Shown: positions 23,246-29,390 of the stretch, one piece after another
How the letters are laid out: each line of letters starts with the position of its first letter
How positions within the stretch are numbered: the stretch's first letter is position 1
From: a virus
Direction: 5' to 3' (one strand)
DNA length: 41,219 nucleotides
IMG/VR virus record: IMGVR_UViG_3300024255_000059
Location: 1-41,219 of that record
The notes under the pieces: model-generated
What the model was told of the DNA's origin: nothing
The model's database searches: none
The model's input: only the letters and a program-made list of their open reading frames with translations
Made by a program: the position numbers and the translations under genes

Positions 23246-23798
23246 TTTACTAATTTGCTTTCTTGCAAATCCGACCCATGCAAAGACCCATGCAAATTAC
23301 GAACCAGTCATTTATTACCATACAGATGCACAAATAGCATTGTTTATGAAGGGCTATCATTCTCCTTATAAACCAGAGTATGTTCGTAAAGTAGTTGGTA
23401 AAGTTCGTATAGGAAAAAATGGTGCTCTAATTAATTTACCAGACCCGGCTGTTGCTTATCCAAAACTTAATTTAGATTTTGATTTTGAAGAAGACGATTG
23501 GAACTATCAAGCAAACTTTTTAATCGTACATGCACTTGATTTATATTCAACATATAAAGGATTAAAGTATGATTGTATTTCAGAAGCAAATCCGTTAGTT
23601 GGTAAACATCCATCTCTAGGTGAACTAATATTCTTTAAAGTTGGTATTATTACTTTATTGGAAGGAATATATGGTGATTATCCAACGGAGTGGGAAGCGT
23701 TTCAAACAGTTTCAGCTATGACTACAGGAGTTGTAGTACAAAATAATTTCGATGTAATAAGCGATGCGAGAGATAATCCTCGTTGTAAGAAAAGATAA
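23217..23798 (+). CDS. Exported/membrane protein resembling DUF5658
   Basis: A 193-aa protein with a signal peptide (about 1-22, NPTHA) and a 75-residue outside part. A hydrophobic region at about 100-180 follows, with the signature LDLYSTYKGLKYDCISEANPLVG-type residues (LD..ST..GL....EANPL) seen in DUF5658-like small membrane proteins, and FKVGIITLLEGIYG. AAGGA precedes the ATG, which lies inside the end of the cyclase gene (29-nt overlap). The tight linkage suggests a partner of the cyclase or the export system. The function is unknown. Confidence 0.7.
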   Translation: MGYLSRLLSSLLICFLANPTHAKTHANYEPVIYYHTDAQIALFMKGYHSPYKPEYVRKVVGKVRIGKNGALINLPDPAVAYPKLNLDFDFEEDDWNYQANFLIVHALDLYSTYKGLKYDCISEANPLVGKHPSLGELIFFKVGIITLLEGIYGDYPTEWEAFQTVSAMTTGVVVQNNFDVISDARDNPRCKKR

Positions 23799-23799
23799 A

Positions 23800-24126
23800 A
23801 TGGTGGAGTTAACAGATGCAGCAATATCTAAAGCGATTGAAAAAACAACAAGCCCGTGCCCAAATAATATCAGACTTGGTGTTTCTAGCGGTGGGTGTGC
23901 TGGGTATGAGTATATTATTACTTATTCTCACGAAATAAACAATGACGATAATGTTTTAGATTATGGTAAATTTAAAATAGTCATAAACGAAATGTCTAAG
24001 CCTTATTTAGAAGGGTCTACGATAGATTGGGTAAAAGAAGGATTAAATGAATATTTTAAAATCATTAATCCAAAAGAAGTTGCATCATGTGGATGTGGCA
24101 TATCAATTCAATTTGAGGAAAATTAA
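23800..24126 (+). CDS. A-type Fe-S cluster carrier (IscA/ErpA/HesB family)
   Basis: A 108-aa protein of the HesB/IscA fold (E. coli IscA is 107 aa). It starts MVELTDAAISKAIEK and has the three cluster-ligand cysteines: Cys33 in GGCAGYEY, and Cys97 and Cys99 in SCGCG. A-type carriers hand Fe-S clusters to apo-enzymes. I chose ATG 23800 because the family starts at this helix; the ATG at 23764 lies in the previous gene. A link to heme synthesis is possible, since the oxygen-independent HemN uses an Fe-S cluster, but the target is unknown. Confidence 0.93.
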   Translation: MVELTDAAISKAIEKTTSPCPNNIRLGVSSGGCAGYEYIITYSHEINNDDNVLDYGKFKIVINEMSKPYLEGSTIDWVKEGLNEYFKIINPKEVASCGCGISIQFEEN

Positions 24127-24128
24127 AA

Positions 24129-24290
24129 ATGGAATTTATATTATTAGGAATTGTAATTTCAGTTAGTGTAGTAACTATAGCAAGTTTATTATTCATAAGA
24201 GAAGGTAGTAAAGGAATTACTAAACCTTATAAAACAAAAGATGGTACTTCTCGTACCGCTAAAGCAGCAAGAGTAGATTACATCGTATAA
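24129..24290 (+). CDS. 53-aa single-span membrane protein
   Basis: A 53-aa frame starting MEFILLGIVISVSVVTIASL: one membrane span (about 3-23), then a basic tail (IREGSKGITKPYKTKDG, ending ARVDYIV). GAGG lies 10 nt before the ATG, and the gene starts 2 nt after the IscA stop. Its stop is 5 nt before the terminator stem, so it is the last gene of the late cassette. No family is recognised. Confidence 0.75.
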   Translation: MEFILLGIVISVSVVTIASLLFIREGSKGITKPYKTKDGTSRTAKAARVDYIV

Positions 24291-24294
24291 GAAA

Positions 24295-24319
24295 AAAGGC
24301 TCTTGTTTAGAGAGCCTTT
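24295..24319. terminator. Bidirectional terminator between the late cassette and the minus-strand block
   Basis: A perfect 9-bp stem AAAGGCTCT / AGAGCCTTT with a 7-nt loop. The A-run to the left gives a U-tract on the minus strand and Ts follow on the right, so it can stop both converging transcripts. Confidence 0.88.
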
Positions 24320-24338
24320 CAGTTGGTCTTTGTTTAAC

Positions 24339-24449
24339 TTAAACGATGGTTGACACGCTGTATACCATTACACTTAAAAAAGTAGTAACTAATAAACACT
24401 CGATACAAATCTCACCATTCAAACTAAAAACGCTTTTAAGCAATTTCAT
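24339..24449 (-). CDS. 36-aa membrane peptide
   Basis: A 36-aa frame starting MKLLKSVFSLNGEICIECLL and ending VYSVSTIV, with one membrane span in the second half. AAGGA lies 7-8 nt before this ATG. The longer frame from 24521 would need translation through that site. It is the last gene before the terminator. Confidence 0.6.
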   Translation of the reverse strand: MKLLKSVFSLNGEICIECLLVTTFLSVMVYSVSTIV

Positions 24450-24468
24450 TTGATTTTCCTTTTGGCTA

Positions 24469-24591
24469 CTATTGAGATATTTTGTTTCGAGCTTCGAGCC
24501 AGAGTGCGTATTGTAAATCATACATTGGATTATGTTTGAGATGCAAATACGCTATTCCCGCACTACTAACTAATATTAAAAATTCAAACAT
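24469..24591 (-). CDS. 40-aa membrane peptide
   Basis: A 40-aa frame beginning MFEFLILVSSAGIAYLHLKH: a short hydrophobic segment, then YDLQYALWLEARNKISQ. Its ATG overlaps the stop of the next upstream frame by 8 nt, consistent with translational coupling. The function is unknown. Confidence 0.5.
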   Translation of the reverse strand: MFEFLILVSSAGIAYLHLKHNPMYDLQYALWLEARNKISQ

Positions 24592-24688
24592 CTTTAATAT
24601 GTCCGCCAGGGTGCAACGGTTTCACCCAATATTTAAAGAAAGTTCTTGTCCACCCTCGGGTGAAAAATCTCTTTAACTCTTTAAACAT
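24584..24688 (-). CDS. 34-aa basic micro-protein
   Basis: A 34-aa basic, aromatic peptide (MFKELKRFFTRGWTRTFFK at the start, PLHPGGHIKDV at the end). GGAG lies 9 nt before the ATG and the frame overlaps both neighbours. The amphipathic pattern suggests membrane or nucleic-acid contact. The function is unknown. Confidence 0.55.
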   Translation of the reverse strand: MFKELKRFFTRGWTRTFFKYWVKPLHPGGHIKDV

Positions 24689-24770
24689 TTGGATTGACTC
24701 CTAGTAATGAAACACAAAATAAAGAAAATAGAGCTACTAATTCTAAATTATCTTTAAATCTTTCTTTCAT
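24681..24770 (-). CDS. 29-aa hydrophobic micro-protein
   Basis: A 29-aa frame (MKERFKDNLELVALFSLFCV, then SLLGVNPNV) with one short span. Its ATG shares a base with the stop of the EF-hand gene (TAATG), and its end overlaps the 34-aa frame. The coupling chain supports it, but its size leaves doubt. Confidence 0.45.
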   Translation of the reverse strand: MKERFKDNLELVALFSLFCVSLLGVNPNV

Positions 24771-25021
24771 TATTTTACTTTAGGACATTTACTTTTTATG
24801 ATATACGATGTTGCCTCTCGGATTTCTCGTTTATCTAAAAAGGAGTCTCTGTTTTTATCAGCATGCTTATAAAGACTTAACTTTACTTTGCATCCTGATG
24901 CTTCTAGCTCATTCACGCTAATTAGATTGTCACCATTTATATCAAATCGTTCCATTCTCCAGTCGGCGTAGGCTGGTGTTGCTATTAAGCAAGCAACAAT
25001 TGCTGTTGTAACTTTGGTCAT
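24770..25021 (-). CDS. Exported EF-hand calcium-binding protein
   Basis: An 83-aa protein with a signal peptide (about 1-19, PAYA) and two EF-hand loops. Loop 1 is at 27-38 (D27, N29, D31, E38) and loop 2 at 55-66 (D55, N57, D59, E66). Both keep the calcium ligands at positions 1, 3, 5 and 12. Two cysteines (Cys44, Cys79) could form a disulfide. It would bind calcium in the periplasm or outside. The ATG follows GAGATAAATA, where the octamer-like sequence is part of the leader rather than a usable promoter. It heads the run of micro-genes that ends at the terminator. Confidence 0.85.
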   Translation of the reverse strand: MTKVTTAIVACLIATPAYADWRMERFDINGDNLISVNELEASGCKVKLSLYKHADKNRDSFLDKREIREATSYIIKSKCPKVK

Positions 25022-25135
25022 TATTTATCTCTAAAGTATGACACAAAATATGTCATACAATACTATATATAACTGAAATTAATAATGCTTTATAATTTTA
25101 TAACATAAATGTAATATTTTACACAAATGTTACAA
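25022..25135 (-). promoter_or_regulatory. AT-rich leader with a perfect inverted repeat upstream of the EF-hand gene
   Basis: This 114-nt gap contains GTATGACA (25036-25043) and its exact reverse complement TGTCATAC (25051-25058) with a 7-nt spacer, about 15-37 nt before the EF-hand ATG. A weaker inverted repeat TGTAA-4-TTACA is at 25110-25123. There is no clear -35/-10 pair. The repeat could be an operator or an RNA hairpin controlling translation. Confidence 0.55.
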
Positions 25136-25309
25136 TTACTTTCCAGAAGCGGTAAACCACTTCTTAAATTCTTGGTAATCTTCCCAAGGAAGTGCTAATC
25201 GTCTGCCTTTACGAGTTTCTTCATTCATATGAAATCCCATATAAGCAAACCAAGCCATAATAAAAAGTAAGATACATCCACCAATTATTTGCAGAATTTC
25301 CATTAACAT
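25136..25309 (-). CDS. 57-aa single-span membrane protein
   Basis: A 57-aa frame, MLMEILQIIGGCILLFIMAW at the start: one span, then a soluble tail with RKGRRLALPWEDYQEFKKW. The ATG overlaps the upstream stop (TAATG), and an in-frame ATG 6 nt later (25303) is an alternative start. The function is unknown. Confidence 0.65.
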   Translation of the reverse strand: MLMEILQIIGGCILLFIMAWFAYMGFHMNEETRKGRRLALPWEDYQEFKKWFTASGK

Positions 25310-25434
25310 TAGTCTTCGTCCTGCTCAGCTAAAGTTTCTAATCTTTCTTTTAATAGACCAAGTAAATCAATGATTTCTTCGCCTATTGCTCTATCTTCCG
25401 TTGTGTCGATTTCGACATCAAATCTAATTTTCAT
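25309..25434 (-). CDS. 41-aa acidic micro-protein
   Basis: A 41-aa frame starting MKIRFDVEIDTTEDRAIGEE and continuing in an acidic helix (DLLGLLKERLETLAEQDED). AAGGAC lies before the ATG. It overlaps both neighbours in the coupled run. Confidence 0.6.
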   Translation of the reverse strand: MKIRFDVEIDTTEDRAIGEEIIDLLGLLKERLETLAEQDED

Positions 25435-25549
25435 CTTTTTTGTCCTTTAACTCTTCGAGCTTTTTCTCAATCTCGTCAAGTCGGTTTAAAATTTTTTCCA
25501 TTCCTTTTACTAAAGCATTATGAGTTTGTGCTTGAGTAGGATATCCCAT
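25424..25549 (-). CDS. 41-aa coiled-coil micro-protein
   Basis: A 41-aa frame: MGYPTQAQTHNALVKGMEKI, then a heptad-like charged helix (LNRLDEIEKKLEELKDKKDE) typical of a short coiled coil. The ATG shares a base with the upstream stop and the end overlaps the next gene by 11 nt. Confidence 0.6.
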   Translation of the reverse strand: MGYPTQAQTHNALVKGMEKILNRLDEIEKKLEELKDKKDEN

Positions 25550-25971
25550 TATGCTTCTTTGTTAGGATTCCACATAACTAAGTTCTTAGTCCTAAGTCTG
25601 TTCACAACAATCTTATATCTCGATTGCTCTTCTTTCCATTCTTTTAGCCACTTATGACCATCACGTTCTGCATCAATAAAGATTGCATTAGTAAATGCCA
25701 AAGGTAACAATATAGCACAATGTATAATAATACTTGCAACTGTATTGTAGTTAAAGAATCCGAGATAGTTTGATGCTAAGAAGCCAAACCATACGCTCCA
25801 AATAGTAAACAATACTAACATAAAGTAAGTCTGTAAACTTGGGTCTGGAATATATTTAAGTGGATTGTATTTCACATCCATTACTCGTCTCCAGCCATTC
25901 ACAAGGCTAAAAAGAGTTCGCCTAAACAAAGGCGGCTTTTTTAAACTAGGTTCAATCATCTTTTTCTCCAT
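25549..25971 (-). CDS. Two-span membrane protein of unknown function
   Basis: A 140-aa protein with a basic N-terminus (SLKKPPLFRRTLFSLVNGWRR), two membrane spans (about 46-66 and 78-98) and a charged C-terminal tail (DGHKWLKEWKEEQSRYK). It is an inner-membrane protein by composition, with a positive-inside pattern at the N-terminus. I do not recognise a family. Confidence 0.7.
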   Translation of the reverse strand: MEKKMIEPSLKKPPLFRRTLFSLVNGWRRVMDVKYNPLKYIPDPSLQTYFMLVLFTIWSVWFGFLASNYLGFFNYNTVASIIIHCAILLPLAFTNAIFIDAERDGHKWLKEWKEEQSRYKIVVNRLRTKNLVMWNPNKEA

Positions 25972-26053
25972 ATCTAATAAATTCTTTTAGAGTATGCATT
26001 CCGTAAGTGGCCCATGTAATGACCACTATACTCCAAAAAAGAATTTCTATCAC
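25952..26053 (-). CDS. 33-aa membrane peptide with GTG start
   Basis: A 33-aa frame starting at a GTG that directly abuts the upstream stop (TAAGTG): VIEILFWSIVVITWATYGMH, then a charged end. One membrane span. The end overlaps the next gene by 20 nt. Linkage and hydrophobicity favour a real gene, but the GTG start is inferred. Confidence 0.45.
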   Translation of the reverse strand: MIEILFWSIVVITWATYGMHTLKEFIRYGEKDD

Positions 26054-26422
26054 TTATGAGTTTCCGTTTCTAGAAAAATCTCTCATCTTCCACATTGCAT
26101 CAGATAGATATCTGTGAATGTAAACATCGACTGCTCCAGCATTAGCCATTCCACCAATCACATCTCCGTGATATGTATAGCCTCTTAGCTCACCAGTTCT
26201 GTGATGTCTTACTTTATTGATTGGCTTTCTGCCTTTCAAAGAAGTTCTGAATCTAATTGGCATAGAGTTAGAGTCTTTAGCATTATAGTACTTAAGCTCT
26301 TTATTCATTTGCTTAACCATGTTTTTGATAGATTCAATCTCCATCATATCTCCAGCACACTGTGTAGAGAATGTTCCCACGTAAGCATCAGTTCTTTGTT
26401 TTCCGTTTTTGTCAAATTTCAT
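26054..26422 (-). CDS. Conserved small phage protein of unknown function
   Basis: A 122-aa soluble protein (MKFDKNGKQRTDAYVGTFST at the start). It has a basic centre (RFRTSLKGRKPINKVRHHRT) and an AVDVYIHRYLSDAMW end. I place the start at ATG 26422, because the longer reading begins with a TTG that lies over the AAGGA ribosome binding site. It is the first gene behind the early promoter at 26461-26489. Confidence 0.7.
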   Translation of the reverse strand: MKFDKNGKQRTDAYVGTFSTQCAGDMMEIESIKNMVKQMNKELKYYNAKDSNSMPIRFRTSLKGRKPINKVRHHRTGELRGYTYHGDVIGGMANAGAVDVYIHRYLSDAMWKMRDFSRNGNS

Positions 26423-26449
26423 AATATAGTTTTCCTTCAAGTTTAATTT

Positions 26450-26496
26450 AATATGAGTATATTATAATTGGTTTTGTTTCATTTGTCAACCCTTTT
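26450..26496. repeat. 47-nt promoter repeat, copy 2
   Basis: Identical over 47 nt to 14948-14994, including both promoter boxes, the spacer and the flanking AATATGAG and CCCTTTT. Confidence 0.9.
26461..26489 (-). promoter_or_regulatory. Consensus sigma70 (early) promoter for the 26422 operon
   Basis: On the minus strand TTGACA (26484-26489), 17 nt, TATAAT (26461-26466). It can drive the run of small genes from 26422 down to the terminator at 24295. Confidence 0.93.
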
Positions 26497-26538
26497 GTTG
26501 AAAAAAAGTCAATTATTTTCACAAAACCAAAGGTAGCT

Positions 26539-27492
26539 TTACGCTACCTCCGCCATTTCAACAGCTAGGTCTAATGCATCTAGCTTTCGTCTTGCATTTC
26601 CGCCGAATAGGGCAGATGATGCACGAGAGTCTGCACTTCGTCCGAGCTCGTGGTCAGTTAAGTAAGTCACAGCATTATATGCATTCCACCAAGAACCAGG
26701 TTTAAAGTTTGCTCCTGGTTGAGTTTCAACAATTTCTAATGCACGTTCACCTGTTCTGCTGAGAACTTTATCTTGCTGTGAAGATGTACCAAAGACTTTA
26801 CCAAGGAATCTAATATAAGCTTCGTCAGTATATCGCTTGGAACCAAGAAATTCTGCAGCTTCCTTGAATTGCTGAACACGAGTGTGTGAGATACCAAGTA
26901 GCTCTTTAACGACTTCAGCATCAAACTCGTTTCTGTGAGATAGCCTTACAGCAGGTTGTCCTTTTTCTGTAAGTGCCATTGATAATGTGTTGTTACATAC
27001 GACTCTTGTCATTACGAACTTAACATCAATAGATTTTCCATAAACATGTGGGTTAGAGAAAAGCAGATAGCCTTTCACTTCATCTCCGCCGAATACTTCA
27101 AATCCATCTTTAACATCTGCAGCTGCAAATACCATTCTACCATCATTGATAGAACCTGCAGTGTCCATTACCATATCTCCTGCATTAACGAAGTCATTAA
27201 AGAACTCGAATGCTTGTTGGTTTTGGCATGGATTCCAATTGTCACCTACATTGGTAAGAATTTTTCCATCAGTTTCCCTAATGAGAGCTTGCTGACCAGT
27301 TGGTAGCTTCTCGCCATTATGTTCTACGAAGGATGCTACCTTCTTTACAGTCCAATCTAAATTGGCTGCTTTCATCATTTCAATAGGTGACATGTCGTCA
27401 GTGACTGGAACTCCAAGTCCGTGCCAAGGCACTCCTTTGCTGAGTCTGTAAGCCATTTGTGCTTCACCGTTTATCATTTCTAAATTATGCAT
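26539..27492 (-). CDS. DUF932-family protein
   Basis: A 317-aa protein of the DUF932 phage/plasmid family. It shows VPWHGLGVPV near the N-terminus, KLPTGQQALIRETDG-type segment, VGDNWNPCQNQQAFEFFNDF and the conserved RVVCNNTLSMAL near 160-171. The molecular role of DUF932 proteins is unknown; they are often early genes in phages. It is the only gene behind its early promoter. GAGG lies 10 nt before the ATG. Confidence 0.9.
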   Translation of the reverse strand: MHNLEMINGEAQMAYRLSKGVPWHGLGVPVTDDMSPIEMMKAANLDWTVKKVASFVEHNGEKLPTGQQALIRETDGKILTNVGDNWNPCQNQQAFEFFNDFVNAGDMVMDTAGSINDGRMVFAAADVKDGFEVFGGDEVKGYLLFSNPHVYGKSIDVKFVMTRVVCNNTLSMALTEKGQPAVRLSHRNEFDAEVVKELLGISHTRVQQFKEAAEFLGSKRYTDEAYIRFLGKVFGTSSQQDKVLSRTGERALEIVETQPGANFKPGSWWNAYNAVTYLTDHELGRSADSRASSALFGGNARRKLDALDLAVEMAEVA

Positions 27493-27534
27493 AATATATT
27501 TTCCTCGTTTAAATGTAGTTTTTTGATTTTGTTG

Positions 27535-27569
27535 GGTATATTATAACATAACAAAATCGTTTTGTCAAC
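27535..27569. repeat. 35-nt promoter repeat, copy 1
   Basis: A 35-nt segment covering a whole early promoter, identical to 27840-27874. The two copies flank the 75-aa gene and have the same 17-nt spacer. Confidence 0.85.
27540..27568 (-). promoter_or_regulatory. Consensus sigma70 (early) promoter for the DUF932 gene
   Basis: On the minus strand TTGACA (27563-27568), 17 nt, TATAAT (27540-27545). Confidence 0.93.
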
Positions 27570-27586
27570 CTTTTTTGCATTTTTTT

Positions 27587-27814
27587 TCAATTTGTTTCAA
27601 ATATTAGAGTTTTAAGTTTTTTTTCAGTTGGGATAAACCCAAGTGTTTGTTGGATTAATTCTTCAAGGTGGTCAAAATTACCAGAAGAGAATCGAATGAG
27701 TTGTTTAGAGGCTTTAGATTCAATAAGTTTGTAAGTACAACCATGTGAAATTGCAAATTGGTCGAGTAAGTCTAGAGATTTAGTAGGGATGTGAAGTTGT
27801 ATGTTATAGACCAT
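27587..27814 (-). CDS. Small protein of unknown function
   Basis: A 75-aa soluble protein (MVYNIQLHIPTKSLDLLDQF at the start) with alternating strands and helices and a single Cys. It stands alone between two identical early promoters. AAGGAAAG precedes the ATG. No family is recognised. Confidence 0.7.
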   Translation of the reverse strand: MVYNIQLHIPTKSLDLLDQFAISHGCTYKLIESKASKQLIRFSSGNFDHLEELIQQTLGFIPTEKKLKTLIFETN

Positions 27815-27839
27815 GTTTCTTTCCTTTCATTTGATTAGG

Positions 27840-27874
27840 GGTATATTATAACATAACAAAATCGTTTTGTCAAC
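27840..27874. repeat. 35-nt promoter repeat, copy 2
   Basis: Second copy of the segment at 27535-27569, about 305 nt away. A duplication of the promoter, perhaps with insertion of the 75-aa gene, would explain the pair. Confidence 0.85.
27845..27873 (-). promoter_or_regulatory. Consensus sigma70 (early) promoter for the 27814 gene
   Basis: On the minus strand TTGACA (27868-27873), 17 nt, TATAAT (27845-27850). Confidence 0.93.
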
Positions 27875-27897
27875 ATTTATTTTAAATTTGTTTCAAA

Positions 27898-28326
27898 TTA
27901 AGCTGCAATCTTTGCAAGACGTTCTTTTCTGTAATTCAAAGCATCATCTCCAAGATAGATGTTACCATCTTTTGCTCTAAACAATGTAGCTAATGAAGCT
28001 TCATCATCTTTTGCTCTTTGAATAAGTGAGAACTCAGCTTGTTCTAAAGTGATTCCACCAATTTGTACAAAGTCAAGTAGCATATCCACAAAAGGGATTT
28101 CGCCATTTGATTGCCAAACTGTAAGGCCATCTACTTGAGCAGTCTGTTCAAATTGCATCTCAATGCTTTTTGAGAAGATGTTACCCTGTGGGTCAGCTCT
28201 CAGTTGGTCGGTGAATAGAACTTCACCTGTGAAAGTTTTGTTTTCGTCATACTGTGAAGCGAAGCCAAAACGTTGTTTAGTGACAATGTCACCATTGATT
28301 GTTACTTCGTTTGGAAGAATATTCAT
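27898..28326 (-). CDS. Conserved phage protein of unknown function
   Basis: A 142-aa protein with beta-rich N-terminal half (NEVTINGDIVTKQRFGFAS) and a helical C-terminal half with an acidic EFSLIQRAKDDEASLATL segment. It overlaps the upstream gene by one base (TAATG). The function is unknown. Confidence 0.7.
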   Translation of the reverse strand: MNILPNEVTINGDIVTKQRFGFASQYDENKTFTGEVLFTDQLRADPQGNIFSKSIEMQFEQTAQVDGLTVWQSNGEIPFVDMLLDFVQIGGITLEQAEFSLIQRAKDDEASLATLFRAKDGNIYLGDDALNYRKERLAKIAA

Positions 28327-28637
28327 TATGCAGCCCTCTTGTTGTATCGGCCTCGGCCTGACCAGCCGACTCTTTGGACAGCTTCCATTGGAGAAGTTTC
28401 TGATGAAACTTTAAGGTATTCCTCAACTGTATAGTTATCAACTAAGCAATTGATGTAAGATTTATATGGCTTTGAGCCGTACTTGAATCTTGCAATAAAA
28501 GATGGCTTTACTTTACCTACCCAAGATGGGTGACAGTCAGGATGTACTTCGTCCATAGTCTTAGAACCGATGTAATCGCCTCTGTACATAAGGTACATTC
28601 CGTCCCATGTAAATTCTGTTTTGTCAAATTTTGTCAT
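28326..28637 (-). CDS. Conserved small phage protein of unknown function
   Basis: A 103-aa protein with aromatic-rich N-terminus (DKTEFTWDGMYLMYRGDYIG), HPDCHPSWVGKVKPSFIARF and a basic end (GWSGRGRYNKRAA). AAAGGA precedes the ATG; it is the first gene behind the promoter at 28672-28700. The basic C-terminus may bind nucleic acid. No family is assigned. Confidence 0.7.
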   Translation of the reverse strand: MTKFDKTEFTWDGMYLMYRGDYIGSKTMDEVHPDCHPSWVGKVKPSFIARFKYGSKPYKSYINCLVDNYTVEEYLKVSSETSPMEAVQRVGWSGRGRYNKRAA

Positions 28638-28671
28638 AATAATTCCTTTCCATTTAATTTAATATGAGTCT

Positions 28672-28700
28672 ATTGTAACACGCTATTAGGCAAATGTCAA
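28672..28700 (-). promoter_or_regulatory. Sigma70 (early) promoter for the 28637-27898 pair
   Basis: On the minus strand TTGACA (28695-28700), 17 nt, TACAAT (28672-28677), one mismatch in the -10. Confidence 0.88.
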
Positions 28701-28743
28701 CCCTTTTCGTAAAAAAAGTTGAAATTGTTTTAAATTATTTGAA

Positions 28744-28827
28744 TTATATGAGGAAAATGAGGCAAAATAGACCTACCCACCATAACCAGTGGGCAGATTT
28801 TATTTCTTCGATGATTTTCTTAATCAC
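28744..28827 (-). CDS. 27-aa membrane peptide coupled to the HD hydrolase gene
   Basis: A frame starting at a GTG that overlaps the stop of the HD gene (GTGA): VIKKIIEEIKSAHWLWWVGL, then FCLIFLI and a stop. A charged helix is followed by one span. Size and alternative start leave doubt; the overlap and hydrophobic pattern support it. Confidence 0.4.
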   Translation of the reverse strand: MIKKIIEEIKSAHWLWWVGLFCLIFLI

Positions 28828-29351
28828 TTCTTATCCCAGTTCTCGTTGAGCACGGTCTGAGCTTTATATAGAAGATTAGCATCAGCTTTTGTTAAGATGT
28901 TCAACATATATTGCTTTTCATGTTTGAAAGCTTTATGGAAGAACTTTTGGTCATGCTTGATTATAGATTCAGCATTAGACAAAAGGTCTGCTATTTTAAT
29001 TGTTTGGGCCTCGGGTGGTCCTAAAGCAAAATGGTCAGCATCCATCTTCTTACGAAACGCACGGTTTCCGTCTTCCTTATCGGAGACGTTTGTGCAATAG
29101 TGTACATATTCGGCAACAGTATAGCCAAATTTTTCTTTGATATCTCTTAATGTAACTGGAGTATCTTCTACAACATCGTGTAGTAAAGCTGCAGCTATCA
29201 TTTCTGTTGTAGCTTCAACTTCTTTTTCTAGAATATCTGCAACATGAATTGGGTGAACAACATAAGGTTCACCAGTATATTTTCTGCGTTGATCGCCATG
29301 TGCTTCTATAGCAAACATTGTAGCGTCACTTATTACTTTTCTGTCTATCAT
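28824..29351 (-). CDS. HD-domain hydrolase of the SpoT/MESH1 (ppGpp hydrolase) type
   Basis: A 175-aa protein with the compact HD fold of small alarmone hydrolases: FAIEAHGDQRRKYTGEPYVVH-type start (AH..Q.RK.TGEPY..HP), the metal-binding pair in ALLHDVVEDTP, FGYTVAEYV, and KIADLLSNAESI, the position of KLADRLHN in SpoT. MESH1 proteins are about 180 aa. It would remove the 3' diphosphate of (p)ppGpp and damp the stringent response. The start is ATG 29351, because the longer reading begins on the -35 box of this gene's own promoter. The ATG lies 8 nt after the -10 box, so the mRNA may be leaderless. Confidence 0.87.
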   Translation of the reverse strand: MIDRKVISDATMFAIEAHGDQRRKYTGEPYVVHPIHVADILEKEVEATTEMIAAALLHDVVEDTPVTLRDIKEKFGYTVAEYVHYCTNVSDKEDGNRAFRKKMDADHFALGPPEAQTIKIADLLSNAESIIKHDQKFFHKAFKHEKQYMLNILTKADANLLYKAQTVLNENWDKK

Positions 29352-29358
29352 ACTCGTT

Positions 29359-29387
29359 ATTATAACATGCTTTAAGTAGTTTGTCAA
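29359..29387 (-). promoter_or_regulatory. Consensus sigma70 (early) promoter at the start of the HD hydrolase gene
   Basis: On the minus strand TTGACA (29382-29387), 17 nt, TATAAT (29359-29364). Only 7 nt separate the -10 box from the ATG at 29351, so transcription would begin at or next to the start codon. Confidence 0.93.
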
Positions 29388-29390
29388 CCC

